From Brachionus manjavacas (lineage: Eukaryota; Rotifera; Eurotatoria; Ploima; Brachionidae), in assembly GCA_019054805.1 (NCBI GenBank), contig JAHQIY010000008.1, positions 3,519,501 through 3,583,500 on the forward strand: DNA of 64,000 nt. The letters are read 5' to 3'. Positions within the stretch are counted from its first letter, which is position 1, and each line of letters starts with the position of its first letter. The notes below the pieces were generated by a model that was given only the letters and a program-made list of their open reading frames with translations, did not search any database and was not told the origin of the DNA. Made by a program: the position numbers and the translations under genes. This document shows positions 33,078 through 46,411 of the stretch, in pieces.

Positions 33078-36000
33078 CTTAATCTCAGTGAATCATTCCA
33101 TAAACAGTTCAAATTGAAAAGAGTAAATTATTTCTGGAAAAAAGGAGAATTTTAGTTTTATTTTTAAAATTAATGATAAATTAATAAAAAAAATTCATAA
33201 AAAATTTCTAACATGATCTAATGAGCCGAAAGAAAAATAATGTGAAAATGGTTTTCAAAAAATCTTGGCCCATATTTTATTCCAAAATGAAGCATAAATC
33301 AAATAAGCTGTCTTTTCCAAAATTTTGTTCATTATTGGGTAAATATTTTTAGTTTAGGATAAACTGCTGAGAACCTTGAATATTTTGGAAGATGTGGTCT
33401 TAACAGAGTAAATTCTACCAAAAACTGAAAAAGTTATCGGCAAAAACAGTAATTATTAAATCATTATATTTTTTCTTTCAAGCCTGGAATCACTAAATAA
33501 TTAATTTTTTTTTCAAGCTAAAGATATAACAAATTTTGGCTTTTATTTTAAATTTTTTCAAAAAAACTAAAATTTGAGCATATTAAAATTCTTGATATTT
33601 TTCAGGCGATAGATAATGTAACTTAAATGTAATTTAAAATCACCATTTATATTTCATTTTCTTCTTAGAAATTTACCAAAAAAGATCTTAAATTTATTAT
33701 AACCAATTTTTAATTACTCTTTAATTTTTAGATAAAAATCACTCTGATAATCCGAGAAGTCGGAAAAAAAATTTTTAAGGCATAATAAATTTGAATCCTT
33801 GAGCCATTAATGAAAAAAATTTAGATTAGTACGTTCATGCTTTTTATCACAAATTTAAATAAGAAATTTTAAATAAATTTGGTTGCTAAAGATTAAAAAT
33901 GTTAGAATTTATATTTTAAAAATCGTTTTAAAAAAAATAGATGCAGAAATGTGAAAATTAAAGAAATAATTAATTAAGATTATTTAATTTCTAAATTAGA
34001 ATTAAAAAATATTAATTTATTTATTCAAATCGTGGCAATCAAGAATTTCGATTTCAAAATAACATTCCTCTGACATATATTTTTTATTTAAATATATATT
34101 TTTAGTTTTTAAAAAAAAATTAATAAAGTTTTTAGGTAATGTTTAAATTTCTTGTCATCAATGAAGCATTTAATGGCACATAAAAGGATTTGAAAGAAAG
34201 GCTAATGCAAATAATTGAGTAATGAAAATAATGTTAAAATAAACAGTAAATTTTCTGAAAAAAAAGTAGTTTAAAAAAAAGCATTTTTTTTAATTTTTAG
34301 CGCAATTCGGATAAATTTAAATAAATAATCGGATGAGCATTAAAAAAAATAAAATAGATTTAAAATTTTAATCATTAAAAATCTAAAGAAATAATTACAA
34401 AGTCAGTCATAAACTATAACTTGAAATGAATACAGACCGACGAAAGAGCAAACAGGTTTTGCTAATGGTTTAAGAAAAAATATTAAGAGATAAATTCTGC
34501 CATTAGCTTAAGACTGCATACGTTTTCAGGACAAAAATTGATGAGAAATTATTTAAAATAATCTAAGAATATTGACTTTTATGAATAAGTAGTACTTCCA
34601 CTTCCTACATCAATAATAATGTAAATAATAGTAAGAGAAATGCAAATGATTAAACAAAAATAAGTCGATTAATATGATAACTTAATTTTAAAATAATTAA
34701 ATAGCAAATGATTTAGATTAAATCTTCAATTACTTTATTCATGTTCAGCAAAGCATTTAACAAAAAATATTAACAATAGCTAAAAATCATAAGCCTATTT
34801 TTAATACCCTAAAAACAGATACCAGTTTTAAAATAGGCAAAAAGATTGATTCTAATTATTAAATGCACGTTTAAGCTTATTTTAGACTAAAAAACGTTGA
34901 TTTAAATGATGAAAAGTTTATTAACAATTAAAAAAAATATTTTGCAGAAATTAATCAATTTAATAAATTCAACATTGGTTAGAATAAAATTATTTCGATT
35001 GGAAACAAGGTCCTCTTTCAAAAGAGATATTTAGCTACTTTTAGCACTCATCAATGAGAGCTCTTGAAATGAAATCTCATTTTAACAATTATTTTTCTTC
35101 TCAAATATTTTAAAAGAGCTGGAATAATAGTTTAAAATTTTAAATAATAATTAGATTATAAACTTGTCTATTGTTGCTATTTTTAATTCTATGACAATCT
35201 AAACAATTAATTAACATGCTAATTCCGGAATTGGTATATTCTGCTTGAGATCCTATTACTCATAAAAAAAACTCTACAATCAACATGTAATTCAATATTG
35301 TCTAAAATTCTGATTGAGTTCAAGAATATCTAAATTAAAAATTGAGTCCAGATATTGGAGCGCTTGTGTTCGACAAGGAAGTTAATTTGGCATAACCAAA
35401 TGTATTCCAGCAGCCATAATAAAATTATTCAAATTTCTTAGCTGCTAGAAGAACGCGAATGCTGCTCAATCTTAGATAATGTGTCGCGTTGCTTGTCATT
35501 TTTTTTAATATTTGATTTTTTTACAGCATGTTTAGAATAATGGAAATTTTCGTCGAGTATTGGGTAAATATTTAAGTTAGGGCCGAGAAAACATGAGCAA
35601 AAAAAACAAGACTGGTATTAGTTTTTTTTTAAATCTATTAAATATTAATTTGAGTCAATATCGAAAAAAAGGATAAAGTTGAAATTTAGACTAGTTGGTG
35701 TAGAGTCTAAAATGAAATTTATTTTTTTATTTAAAAAAAATGCGCAAAATCGAAATACTTCATTAAAATAAATTGAATTTTTAAATTTTCTTAAAACATA
35801 AATTTTGCTTTGAATCGATGCCTCGAGCAAAAAAATTTAAATTCTAATAATGATGAAAGATTAGTTGTTTTTTTTTCAGACCCTCAATTATTTTCTAAGG
35901 TATTATTTTTGATAGATCAATCCAAATTTTTGCAAGAATTAAAAAAGGTTTAAAATTTATCTAAGATTGAAAAAAAAATGCTTAACTATTCATTAAATGA

Positions 36001-39000
36001 TGTGGCATTTTTTCATGAATGAAAGTGTTCAACAGATAAAAATGTTTTGTGTAAGAGTTTAAACGATTTGAATATTTTTTTTTCAATTACTCTAAAGCCT
36101 CATTAAAGCATATATCATTAATAAATATTTATTAAATGTTTAGATGTTTAGCAGTTGCTTTGTGGAGTTACTTTCAAAAATTAACATTCTTGTTATTAAT
36201 TTTTAGAATAATGTCAAATCTTAAATTAAAAAAAAATCCCTTCCGGTTTAAATAAATAAATTTTTTAATATTTACCATCCGGAAATAATAATAACAATAA
36301 CATCAATAATAACATCAATTGCGTTACCCACGCTTAGAAAAAATCTTCTTCGAAAAATTTCAACTAGTGCACGGTTCATTTACAAATGTTGAAAAAAAAC
36401 CTTTTTGGAGTCATTAATATTTTGTTGTATAAAAATTATTTTCACTTGAAAAATGAATTAAATATCTCTTGTCAATTAGAACTGTTATCTTCAGTTTAAT
36501 TACATTTTCGAAAATGCTTGATATCTGAGTTAAAAAATATTTAGATCGAAATTACTTCATCTATATTTCACTTACATTATTAGTAGAACTTTTATCTCTG
36601 ATTTTATTTTATTAAGTAAAGTATGACAATTTTGATACTGTAGTTTTACAATTTTTGATAATGGCAAAATTATTTTAAAAAAATAGCAATGAGAATATCA
36701 TTTACAAAATTTCCTAATTACTATCAAGATTAGCTAATGTCGAGGCTCTTAGAGAAATCTTAAATTAGATTCAATTCTGAAATTCAATCCTTTAAAATAT
36801 TGTTTGTTATAAAGGAAATAAAAAATATTTTTAAGAACATGATGATCTACAATTTGGCTTTTTCGTCTCTTTTGATCATTGCAATGATTAATTAAAAATA
36901 ATAAATCCGTTTTATTAAATTTTTTAATTAAAATTTGATTTTACTATTAAACATTTAAAAAATTTGATATTTTTTTTCGACTGAGTTAAATGGAAAAATC
37001 CGAGCAGTAGCTTTTAGACTAGTTCCGTCATAATTTTAATTCTAAAAAAGGAACACTTCAGAATATTTTTAAATTTTCAAAAATATTTTTTAGCTGAGTT
37101 TTGATTTTTAAAATTAAAACCAAAATTTTTATAGTATAAATTTTTAAAATTACCTAAAAATAAATTGACATTTTTTAATTCTTCTAGGTCATAATATTTT
37201 ATTGTTAAATTTTTAGACTAAAAATAGTTTAAATTATAACCAGAGTCAACGCACAAAACTGCCTTAGTAAAAATTGAATATAATTTTTTTTTAATATCAA
37301 AACTGATTAAAGTACCAATTAAGGAAATATTTTAAAATTGACTTTAGAAATACAAAGATTATGCATCCGATTTAAATCATTGATAATTAAGATGATTTAT
37401 TAAATTTAAAAAAATAAATATTTGATAAAAATAAAAGGAAACAAGGAAGCTTAAAACGAATTAGCCCTAGTGAAATATCAAGATTATCCAAGCGCTCTAG
37501 AAACGACACATAAAAGTTTTAATTAAGCCATGGATTCAATTAGCGTATGGTTGGTTTATTCAAATTGTAGTAAATCTTTTTACAGCACTAAATAAATTTT
37601 TAAATTATTAGTATAAAATTTTTACTAAAATTAAAAAATTCACTTAATTGAAAATTAATTTGAGTCAAGATTTCCGTTCTAGGGAATCAAAAATTTTCAG
37701 AATGATTAAAAATATTGGTAGCTCTTAAAAGGAGATTAGACGCAGTCATTCAAGTGTAAATAAAATAATTAAAATTTATATTATATAAAGTCTTTAGCAT
37801 TGTAAAAGAACTTATAAATATGATCATAAAATAGTTACACAATTACGTGGTGTATTTGAATGGAACATGTAATTTTCACATTAATTTTAAGCAACATCAT
37901 TGAATTTATTTGAACAAACCAAACTAGAAAAATACGCTCAAATCAGCACAAAATATACTTCTGTGGAAAAATCTATCGCTTTTTTAATAAGATTTTTGTT
38001 TAGTATTTGAAAAATTAAACAAACTGCGACAAATTTTATTGAAATGTTACAATAATTAGAATTTTTGCTCGAATAAAAATATTAATGCTAAATCTATTAA
38101 GACTCTACTTGAAGGATATTACGCGCTAATATCTAACCCGTACCATTACGGATACCAAGCCTTAATTTTTAGATTTTAATTTTCAGAAAATTGATCAAAT
38201 ATTTTTCAACTTAAATACTGGCTTGCATGCTGACAAACAGTAAGCTATCATCCAGTTATCATATTTATTTTATGGGACACTAGCATTCTTTAAATTTATA
38301 AAATTTAATTGTTTCTTTAGATTACGCAAGTGGAATTTTGTGACTAAATGATGTCAATAGACTGTTTAAAAACATGAAAATGGATGTTAAGTAAATTGAA
38401 AAAGTAGTTAGGCAATTAAAAATTCTTAAATTTTAATCGATTATTAATCACGTTTAAAATTTTATGCTATCGATTTTAAGTTGAGCCAAATTTTCAAGCA
38501 TTTGCTAATATTTGATTTTAATTTGAAATCGAGAACTAATTGATAAAAAATGTTATTGCTCTGTTCGGAGCCATTTACCTCTTGATTCTCATTCTAAACC
38601 CTAGTAGAACCAAATTTGGATTTATTTAAAGTTAGCTCATCTCAGAAGGGTTTATTTGCAAAAAAATTAATTTAAAAATTTTGAGAGTCAACTTGCCGAA
38701 AATTTTGATTTTAAATTCAAAATTGATTAGGTCGGGTATAATTTTAGGCCTTTGTTGGTAAACAAATTTCCTTGATTGCAAACAATGTTCTTGACAAAAA
38801 AAAAACAACAAAAACAATCGGAAATAGACTCCATGCAAATATTTGAATTGTTGAAACAAAAATAAAAATAAATTTTAACAAAAGTAATTTATTTAAAATA
38901 CAGAAACCTTACAAAATTTTCATTATTTATTTGTAGAATAGCACATGAGCTAAATTTAACAAATTGTTTATTTCCTTGACTAACAATCTTTTTTAATTAA

Positions 39001-39717
39001 TGCGAAAAAAATTGTAGATTTTTTTCCGAAAATTTTTGGCTCAAGACTTTGGTTTTAATGATGAATCCCTGCAATTAGAAGCGTTGATTAAACCAAAAAT
39101 TGTGTACCCCACAGCTTTAGTTTTTTTTATATAAAAAATCCGAATAATTAGTTAATTTTGAACCAGATTTTCTAAATTAAAAAAGCATCAGCTCGAAACT
39201 TGAATTTTATGAGAAAAGCTTGAGGGAAACCTAGTGATAAAAGGAATCAAAGCTTTTTTTCCTATATAAATTAAATAATTAGATTTTATTAAAGCGAATT
39301 TTTAATTCTCCGATCGCGACTAGCTTGCGAAGCCAGTAAATAAAAAAGCGAATTTTATCTTGGTTAATAAGGAAAATAAGACTTCAATCTAATATAATTA
39401 ATCTCAAGCCATACTTTCAAATTTTTAAAACTTAATTAGTATTGCCTTAATCTCGTTCAAACATTTGAACAGGATATCTTGTTGCAAAATACAAATCACC
39501 TTTAAGTGTGACTACCTGGAAGTCTATTTTGAATTTTTCTTTGCTCACCAAATATGATAAACGCAAAAAAAAATGCCATTGCTCTTTATATAAGCTAGTC
39601 TCATTTAAAATTAAAAGAAATAATAGCAAGAAAAATTATTTATTTATTAATTTTTAACTAGTAAAAAAAAAATAAAAATAAAAATGCATTATTGAGTGAA
39701 ATTTTTGTAGACGTTGA
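33078..39717. other. Long AT-rich gene desert
   Basis: Six and a half kilobases between the GPCR start and the ABI stop show no ORF with a recognisable domain, no RNA gene and no clear transposon. A short AATAA/AACATCAATAAT microsatellite sits at about 36286-36318. The GPCR promoter must be at its left end, and at its right end the 3' UTR of ABI. Confidence 0.45.
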
Positions 39718-41573
39718 TTAACATTGAGTAACTCGCGAGTCTTCGACAAATCGTTTGACGCAACGAGCATAATTGTACGGATACAAGCCTGAAAAATAAA
39801 AAATAATTTTTTACTATTTGAATTTGAATTTAAATTTTCACATTTTCAAACTCATTTAACTCTAAGTCAAAGCTAGCTTTAAATTTCTTTTGTTTTCTTA
39901 GTATCAATTATTCGCTTTTTAAAGGAAAAACATTTTTTATAATCAAGGTTTTTTCCGCTTTTTTCAAATTTAAAAAGAAATTTTTAGCTTTGAGTTCATA
40001 TCCTTTATTTTTCTCAATTGAAATGAAAAACCGAGCCAGGTATGTGATTAATAGAAAAAAAATTACCCTGAACAATTTCCCCATTTTCCGTTCTCATAAT
40101 ACCCTCATACCAATGGTCATCATTTTTCTTAATAACATAAATGTACATATTTTCTTTGAATGTAAGCTCGTCATCTCTGAGACCCTCGTAGTCGAAAAGA
40201 GTAATGACTTTTTCCAGACATCTGCCAATAGGCACCCAATTGGGAATGTAGTCATCATCTTCGTCCTCGTCAAAGTCATTCTCGAACACATTGTGGCCAA
40301 AATTGACCTCTTCGTTCACCGAAGAACTATCCGGGTTGTTTCTTAGGCCTGAGAATAGAAGTGGCGGAGGTGGCAAGCCATGTATTGAACTTGTGTTGCT
40401 CAAAATCGATTGATTACCCATTTGATTGCTTTTTTGACTATCTGATCTATTGAATTGATTTTTTGAGCCTGGTGCATAATTGGACCCGTCCACTTGGTTC
40501 GAATTTGATCTGTCATAAATTGACGAGTGTAGCTGTGGTCTCCTGTAAATGGTGCCACTAGTAGCATAGTCAATATTGTTCAAGTTTGTTCTAATTAGTC
40601 CAATGTCTTTACCAGAAGCGTAGCCAACCGAATTGGCTGAATAGTTACCCATTTGCTGTAAATAAGCATTAGCAGCTCGTCTGTCAATAGTGTCCGAATA
40701 CTCGGACACTCCTTGGTTTATGCTGTTGTTCTGCCTTCTGTATGACATGCCGCCATAGGCTCCTGAAAGCGACTCGGTACCTGCACTCTGATTCAGCTCT
40801 TTTTTAGATGAGTAAATGCCCAGCTCTTGTCTGCTCAGATACTCGGTGGGAACTGAGGGTGGTATGACCGGAGTCCTGTAAATTGAATTCGAATTGCTCG
40901 ATCTAATCGTGCCCATTCCATTATTTGTGTTCACGCTCATCGATTTTAAGATCAATGGAGGAGTGCTGGAAACCTCTGGAGTTTTTAAATTGGCCGAATT
41001 TATCGAATGACTGCTGGTGTAGGAATTTTGTCTGCCGACACCAATCTTTGACAGCTGATCCTGTTGCCTATTTATTTTGACACCATGACCAACGTCATCT
41101 AAAATGGAATAATCGATGGCTTTGCGAACATATTTGACTGGTTTCTCTTCGACATCCGGTTTTTTAACCTTGGATGTTCGAACCAGACATTTGTTGGTGG
41201 TCAAGACGCCTACTTCTCGTCGGGCCACTTTTTCCTTGTGTATGGTGACATCATGTGTCAAATGGTGAATAGAAACACCCATGTCATCCAACACATTCGA
41301 TTGAACATCGAAAAGAGTGAGAAAATTGTTGGCCAATATGTGGATTTGGTAGGCAACGCTGGCCAAAGCCTGTGCTGTAAAACTTCGTGTTTCATTGAGT
41401 AAATGTTGCTTGTCAGCGTCTTTGGAGTTGATGTAAATGTCTTCGCAGTATTGGGCGACTTTTTCCAGATTGCTCACATTGTCCGATAGCTTTTTGGAAT
41501 TTTCTTGAATTTCAGAGTCTACCAGGGTTTTTATTTGGTCAAAATTTATGTTCAAGTCACCTTGAAGTTGCAT
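39718..41573 (-). CDS. ABI: Abl interactor (ABI), WAVE-complex subunit, two exons
   Basis: The protein links Abl kinases and Rac signalling to the WAVE regulatory complex, which drives Arp2/3 actin branching at the cell cortex. Exon 1 (41573-40067) and exon 2 (39788-39718) join through donor G/GTAATT and acceptor TTTTTCAG/G in phase 1, giving 525 residues. The N-terminal helical region has VAQYCEDIYI and ASVAYQIHILANNFL (WAVE-complex helix). DIHKEKVARREVGVLTTNK (about 110-128) and YVRKAIDYSILDDVGHGVK form the homeodomain-homologous region. The middle is serine/tyrosine-rich with GLPPPPLLFS. The C-terminal SH3 domain starts near residue 452 (EKVITLFDYEG, DDELTF, HWYEGI) and is completed only by exon 2, GLYPYNYARCV. 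Reading through the intron destroys the end of the SH3. Length and order fit the animal ABI family (about 480-510 residues). Confidence 0.95.
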
Positions 41574-42917
41574 TTTTATCCTACAGCTTCTTAATCAAGT
41601 TATTTTGATAGATTAGATTATTTAGAATTTTATGAATTTTTTATTTTTATTTTGTTAAAGCAATAAAAATTCGTTTTGTCTTGGTAGAACAAAATTAACT
41701 TTAATTTAAGGCTTTAAGTTTTGAAATAAAAAATAACTTTAAAATTTAACGTTTCTCATTTTTTCAATGAATTAGTTTTTATTTTTTGTAAAATAAAATT
41801 TTAATGAAGGAGAAAAAATTATCAAAAAGTGGTCATTTATATTTATTTATATTTTTTTATTTTTGGATTGAGTATAATTTGTTCGTGAATCAAGAAGAAT
41901 AAAAATTTGAATAATTTCAGAAAAGTAAATAATGCAGTCATTGCAGCGTTATGTTCGTCATTGTTTAAAATATCTCATAAATATTTCATTTGATGCTCAT
42001 CAAATGATGCTGAAGTAATTTTCAATTTTTTTTTAATTCAGCTTAGAATTTATAATATTTTAGTCATTAATAGTTAATACTTAGAAAAAAGTAATTAAGA
42101 AGAAAATTTAATATGTGAGGCCAAAGTATGTGAAATTTTACGCAAAAGGTTCCAAGATCCAATTGCAAAATTAATTTAAATTTAAATTTATATTTTTCAA
42201 ACTGAAAATCAATTAAATAATTAAATAACTTTTAGCTTACGTGTGTTCTCTTACTAAAACATCAAATAAATTATTCACATGTTTGAATATGTTTTGATGA
42301 ATTATTGTAAATTGTAAAATAATGTTCTGATATAATATTTGACTAGTGTTTTGGTTATTCAGTTTTTTTCTGGTAAGAATAATCAAATTATGGTAACCTA
42401 TTTTCTTTTTGAGATGTTGAACTTATTAAGTATTAAAAAGTGATGATTTTATTCGTTTTAATCCGATCAAGCTTCAGAGATTCAGATTCTAATTCTCAGG
42501 AAAAAATGGAATTTAAAATTTGTGGTGGTCAAAAAAAATTAATTTTTTTTACAATTCAACTTTTAAATAAATTTTTTTAAACAATTTAGACTTCTTATCG
42601 TAAGATATAGCAAAAAGCATATTAATATTTAATATTTTTGAAGAAATTTAAAAAGTCAAATTTTAATATTTTTTTAAAATAACTTTTGATCTAAAAATCG
42701 TTAAAAAATGATCAGGGGCTCTTTTAAATATGTTTTTTTTTTGCTCTTTAAAATGAACTATTAAACATATATATTTCCTATAAAAAAAATCAAAGGACAC
42801 TCGTCATTTTTAGGCAAAGGTGTTCCAAATGGCCTATTTCTGTTAATAAAAATTGTAACAACTAGTTTATTATGTTTTTATAGTTATAATTTTATTTTAT
42901 TTATTTATTTATTTCAA
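41574..42917. other. AT-rich region upstream of ABI
   Basis: It presumably holds the ABI promoter and 5' UTR on the minus strand. No repeat, RNA or coding signal could be singled out. Confidence 0.4.
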
Positions 42918-44060
42918 TGATCGCCTTGAAGGGGTTATGTCTAAAACATACACCCATCAATATTGCGAAAAAACAACACCGGGTGTAAATCACCAAAATT
43001 TTTATAAAAATGAGATTTTTTCTGATTCATTTATTTCTAATTATCTGAATTTAACTATACACCCATTTTCATTTAAAAAAAAATTTATCATCACCTTTAA
43101 ATTTCGAATTAAAAAAAAAAACCCAAAACACCCTCATAACTTTTAAGATACACCCAAAAACTGATTATATTTTTGAATTGAGAATAAAAATATCTACTAG
43201 AAAATATAGTTTTTATAAATTAAATAATTTGATTTTGCCTTTAAAAATCGAAAAAATCGAAAAAACAAAAATCGAAAAAACAACTTTTTTGGCTCTACGA
43301 CAATACACCCTAATTTTTTTTCCTTTTTCCATTTTTTTCTGTAATGTTAAATTGAAATTATAGGTTATCGATCATGAGGAATCTGAAAAAAAAATCAGAT
43401 TTCTTCTTTCTGAATTAGTTTTTAGAATAATTTTTTGCTATTTTTTTTTGATTTTTTTAAATGTTTTTAGCAACTCCACAAAGATCTTCTAAAGTAAATC
43501 AAATGTAAGGAAAGGTCAAAAATAAATTTTTTCGTAATTTTTTTAATTTTTGGACAAAAATTTTTATTATTTTGAATGTTATTCTATATTTGTAAAGAAA
43601 TAAAATTCAAATTTATAATTTAAATCGAAATTTTAAAATTCATTATGATTTAAATTTAATTTATATTTTAATTTAAATTTTTATCCTCATCATAATTTTT
43701 AAAAAATATTTCTTTTAAGTTGTTTTTTCGATTTTTAAAGGCAAAATCAAATTATTTAATTTAAAAAAACTATATTTTCTAGTAGATATTTTTATTCTCA
43801 ATTCAAAAATATAATCAGTTTTTGGGTGTATCTTAAAAGTTATGAGGGTGTTTTGGGTTGTTTTTTTTAATTCGAAATTTAAAGGTGATGATAAATTTTT
43901 TTTTAAATGAAAATGGGTGTATAGTTAAATTCAGATAATTAGAAATAAATGAATCAGAAAAAAATTTCACTTTTATAAAAATTTTGGTGATTTACACCCG
44001 GTGTTGTTTTTTCGCAATATTGATGGGTGTATGTTTTAGACATAACCCCTTGAAGGCGAT
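42918..44060. mobile_element. Foldback element with arms of about 330 bases
   Basis: The left arm 42918-43247 starts ATCGCCTTGAAGGGGTTATG and the right arm 43720-44060 is its near-perfect reverse complement, ending CATAACCCCTTGAAGGCGAT. The 470-base centre is AT-rich and noncoding. The arms carry ACACCC words about six times. The structure fits foldback or long-TIR non-autonomous elements; no transposase is present and no clear target duplication was seen. Confidence 0.8.
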
Positions 44061-44158
44061 GTTAATAAAAATTTAAAAAATAAAATGTAATAAATAAGAC
44101 AAAGTTTAAGTGTTTTCTAAAAAATTAAAATAAAAATTGAATAAAATATTTAATTTAA

Positions 44159-44362
44159 ATGTTAATTTTGTTTTTTTTATTCTCCTTTTTTAATTTCAAT
44201 AATTATTATTCATTTTGTACCCTCTTTTATTTTTATTTTTTACCTCTTTCTTCAACTTTGCAAGGAGAACCACCATCAAATCGGGTAAGGACTCTAGAAC
44301 CACATTACAACAGCGATGGAAACCAAATAACTCTTCAAAATTTGGTTAAATTTAGTCTGTGA
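44159..44362 (+). CDS. Possible exon: GEPPSNRVRTLEPHYNSDGN..
   Basis: After a T-rich stretch and a possible acceptor CTTTGCAAG (about 44256-44264) the frame reads GEPPSNRVRTLEPHYNSDGN, then QITLQNLVKFSL and a stop at 44360-44362. Composition differs from the AT-rich surroundings and looks coding. No domain or partner exon is recognised, and the first half of the open frame is low-complexity F/Y/L translation. It could be a terminal exon of an unseen gene or a fragment of a repeat. Confidence 0.25.
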   Translation: MLILFFLFSFFNFNNYYSFCTLFYFYFLPLSSTLQGEPPSNRVRTLEPHYNSDGNQITLQNLVKFSL

Positions 44363-44931
44363 GAGCAAATTTTTTTTAAATCTCAAACTTTTGTAAATTC
44401 TTTTTTGAACACCCGTTATTATGTTGACGACAAAATAATAAAAAAATATTTTGCCAGAGAAAAATATATCTAATCAGCATAAATAACATAAAAAGATACC
44501 AGCAACTTATAGATCTACTTTATTAAATTAAGCAAAAGCAACTCTTACTCTTTTAAATGATGTAAAATATTTCATTGCTGCTTTTTAAATTTAATACTCA
44601 ACTAATTAAAAATGGAAGGAAAAAAATGCATTTTGTAGAAATTTCCTTTTTTCTTATAATTTTTCTCAAAAATTGCAGTGATTTAGTTTAAAACGGAGAT
44701 TGGATGTCTAAATGATTCCTATTTTGGACCCACCATTAGAAGATTAGGGCAAGGACTGGGACTGAGACTAAACCTTAAAATTAAATTTTTTTTTATATAT
44801 ATTATCTTATTTTATAAAATAATAAATTTATTATTTGGTTTTAATTTAAATGATCAAGGTTTTAAAAAATTGTTTTTCGTTCAATTTTTTAGTTCTTAAA
44901 TAATTTAAAATATGGTTTAATTTTTTGTTTT

Positions 44932-46411
44932 TGAATTACAAAATATGTCCAATGTTGAAATAACATAAAAAAGTGGGATGTTTCAAATATTTTTTTCAGT
45001 CTCAAATAAAAAATAATTTTAAATTAGTATTGCAAGCATTTTCATTATTCAAATGAAACTTGTTAGTGAGATAGAACAAGTCATTCTAAATCGAGTAGTG
45101 GATAACTGGAATAGACTACCACCTGACGTATTGGCTGCAACATCAAAGGACAATTTTAAAAAGAAACTGGATGATTTCTTAGCGTCATAACAACTACAGT
45201 TAATCAAAACTTATTATTTTTAGTTTATTTATCTAGTGTTTGTAACTCGTTTTAGCTACCATAGTGAGACTCTTAGTCTCGCTCTACAGGCTAATGCCTG
45301 TTGTAGCTCATATTATTATTATTAGAACAAGTTTAATTTTTATTTGAATAATTGAAGGTATTGTGAATTTCAAAAACAAAAATTCTTCTTTTTTTTGATA
45401 AATCAAAATTTACTATTATACAATATATTAAAAAAAATACTGCTTCATACTTGGTTGCATCTTTTTTACCTAAAAAAAAAACCTTATTTTTTTTTGGTTA
45501 ACAAAATCAATAATCAATTAAAATCTAATTGATATTTCATTTTTGTCTTTTATTTGCATCAGAAATATTATTTTAGGTAAAAAAAGGGAAAAAAAGTTTT
45601 TTGTACATTTTTGTTACAGTATTTTTTAAATATGTTTTATTTTATTAAATTTTGATTTATCAAAAAAGGAAGAATTTAAATGTTCTTTTTGTTTTTGAAA
45701 TTCACAATACCTCACAATACCAATTTATCAAAATAGGAAATAATTTGGACGAAGTAAAATTTTTGAGCAAATTTCATTTTTCAAATTTCATCGCAGATTT
45801 TAAATTTTTTTTTTATATTTCAAAGCTTTATTTTTAAATTATGAAGAAGGATTGTAATTATTAAAAATGCAATGAAATTTAATTCCACATTTAAAATTCA
45901 AAATACCAAAATTAAAAAAAACATTAAAAATCCTTTTTTTAAATTTTTAAATGAAGTTTGTTTAATATATTTTGACAAAAGTTTATATAATGAAAAATAG
46001 AAAATAGAACAGAGATATTTTTGGAACTAAAATTTTTTCAAACTTATTCAGGCTTATGATATGATGAACACTTAAACCCCTAACCCTACGTTGATTAGAC
46101 CTATTTCCTATTTCAAGACCTATTTCTACGTTCTATTTTCCTTTTTTTTAAAGTTTTTGTTAAAATACATTTAAACGAACCACAATTAAAGTATTTAAGA
46201 TGAACCACAAAACACAAAATAAATTTTAGATAATTTTTTTTTAATTTTTAAATAAAAACTAAACTTGTTCTATCTCACTTACAAGTTTCATTTCAATAAT
46301 GAAAATTCTTGCAATACTAATTTAAAATTATTTTTTATTTGAGACTGAAAAAAATATTTGAAACATCCCACTTTTTTATGTTATTTCAACATTGGATACA
46401 TTTTGTATTTC
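44932..46411. repeat. Large inverted repeat interrupted by a LINE insertion
   Basis: The left arm 44932-45081 plus 45333-45360 matches the reverse complement of 46240-46411, including GTCCAATGTTGAAATAACAT and CAGTCTCAAATAAAAAATAA. A second, inner inverted repeat pairs 45352-45445 with 45615-45712 (around TTTGATAAATCAAAATTTA). The left arm is split by a 241-base LINE insertion at 45082-45322. The outer structure looks like another foldback-type element of unknown family. Confidence 0.72.
45082..45322 (+). mobile_element. 5'-truncated CR1/L2-type LINE insertion with target duplication
   Basis: The insert starts within the last ORF2 codons, NRVVDNWNRLPPDVLAATSK followed by DNFKKKLDDFLAS and a TAA at 45188-45190, all without damage. 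The 3' UTR holds a GAGACT-CTT-AGTCTC hairpin and a CTACAGGC-TAAT-GCCTGTTGTAG hairpin and ends in (TAT)n repeats, typical of CR1/L2 tails. TAGAACAAGT occurs on both sides (45072-45081 and 45323-45332) as target-site duplication. The other arm of the surrounding inverted repeat keeps the site uninterrupted at 46261-46278. It is a dead-on-arrival copy, but recent. Confidence 0.9.

Noticed and set aside
46070-46095. AAACCCCTAACCCTA as a telomere-like repeat
   Set aside because: Only about two units, not tandem, inside an ordinary AT-rich region.
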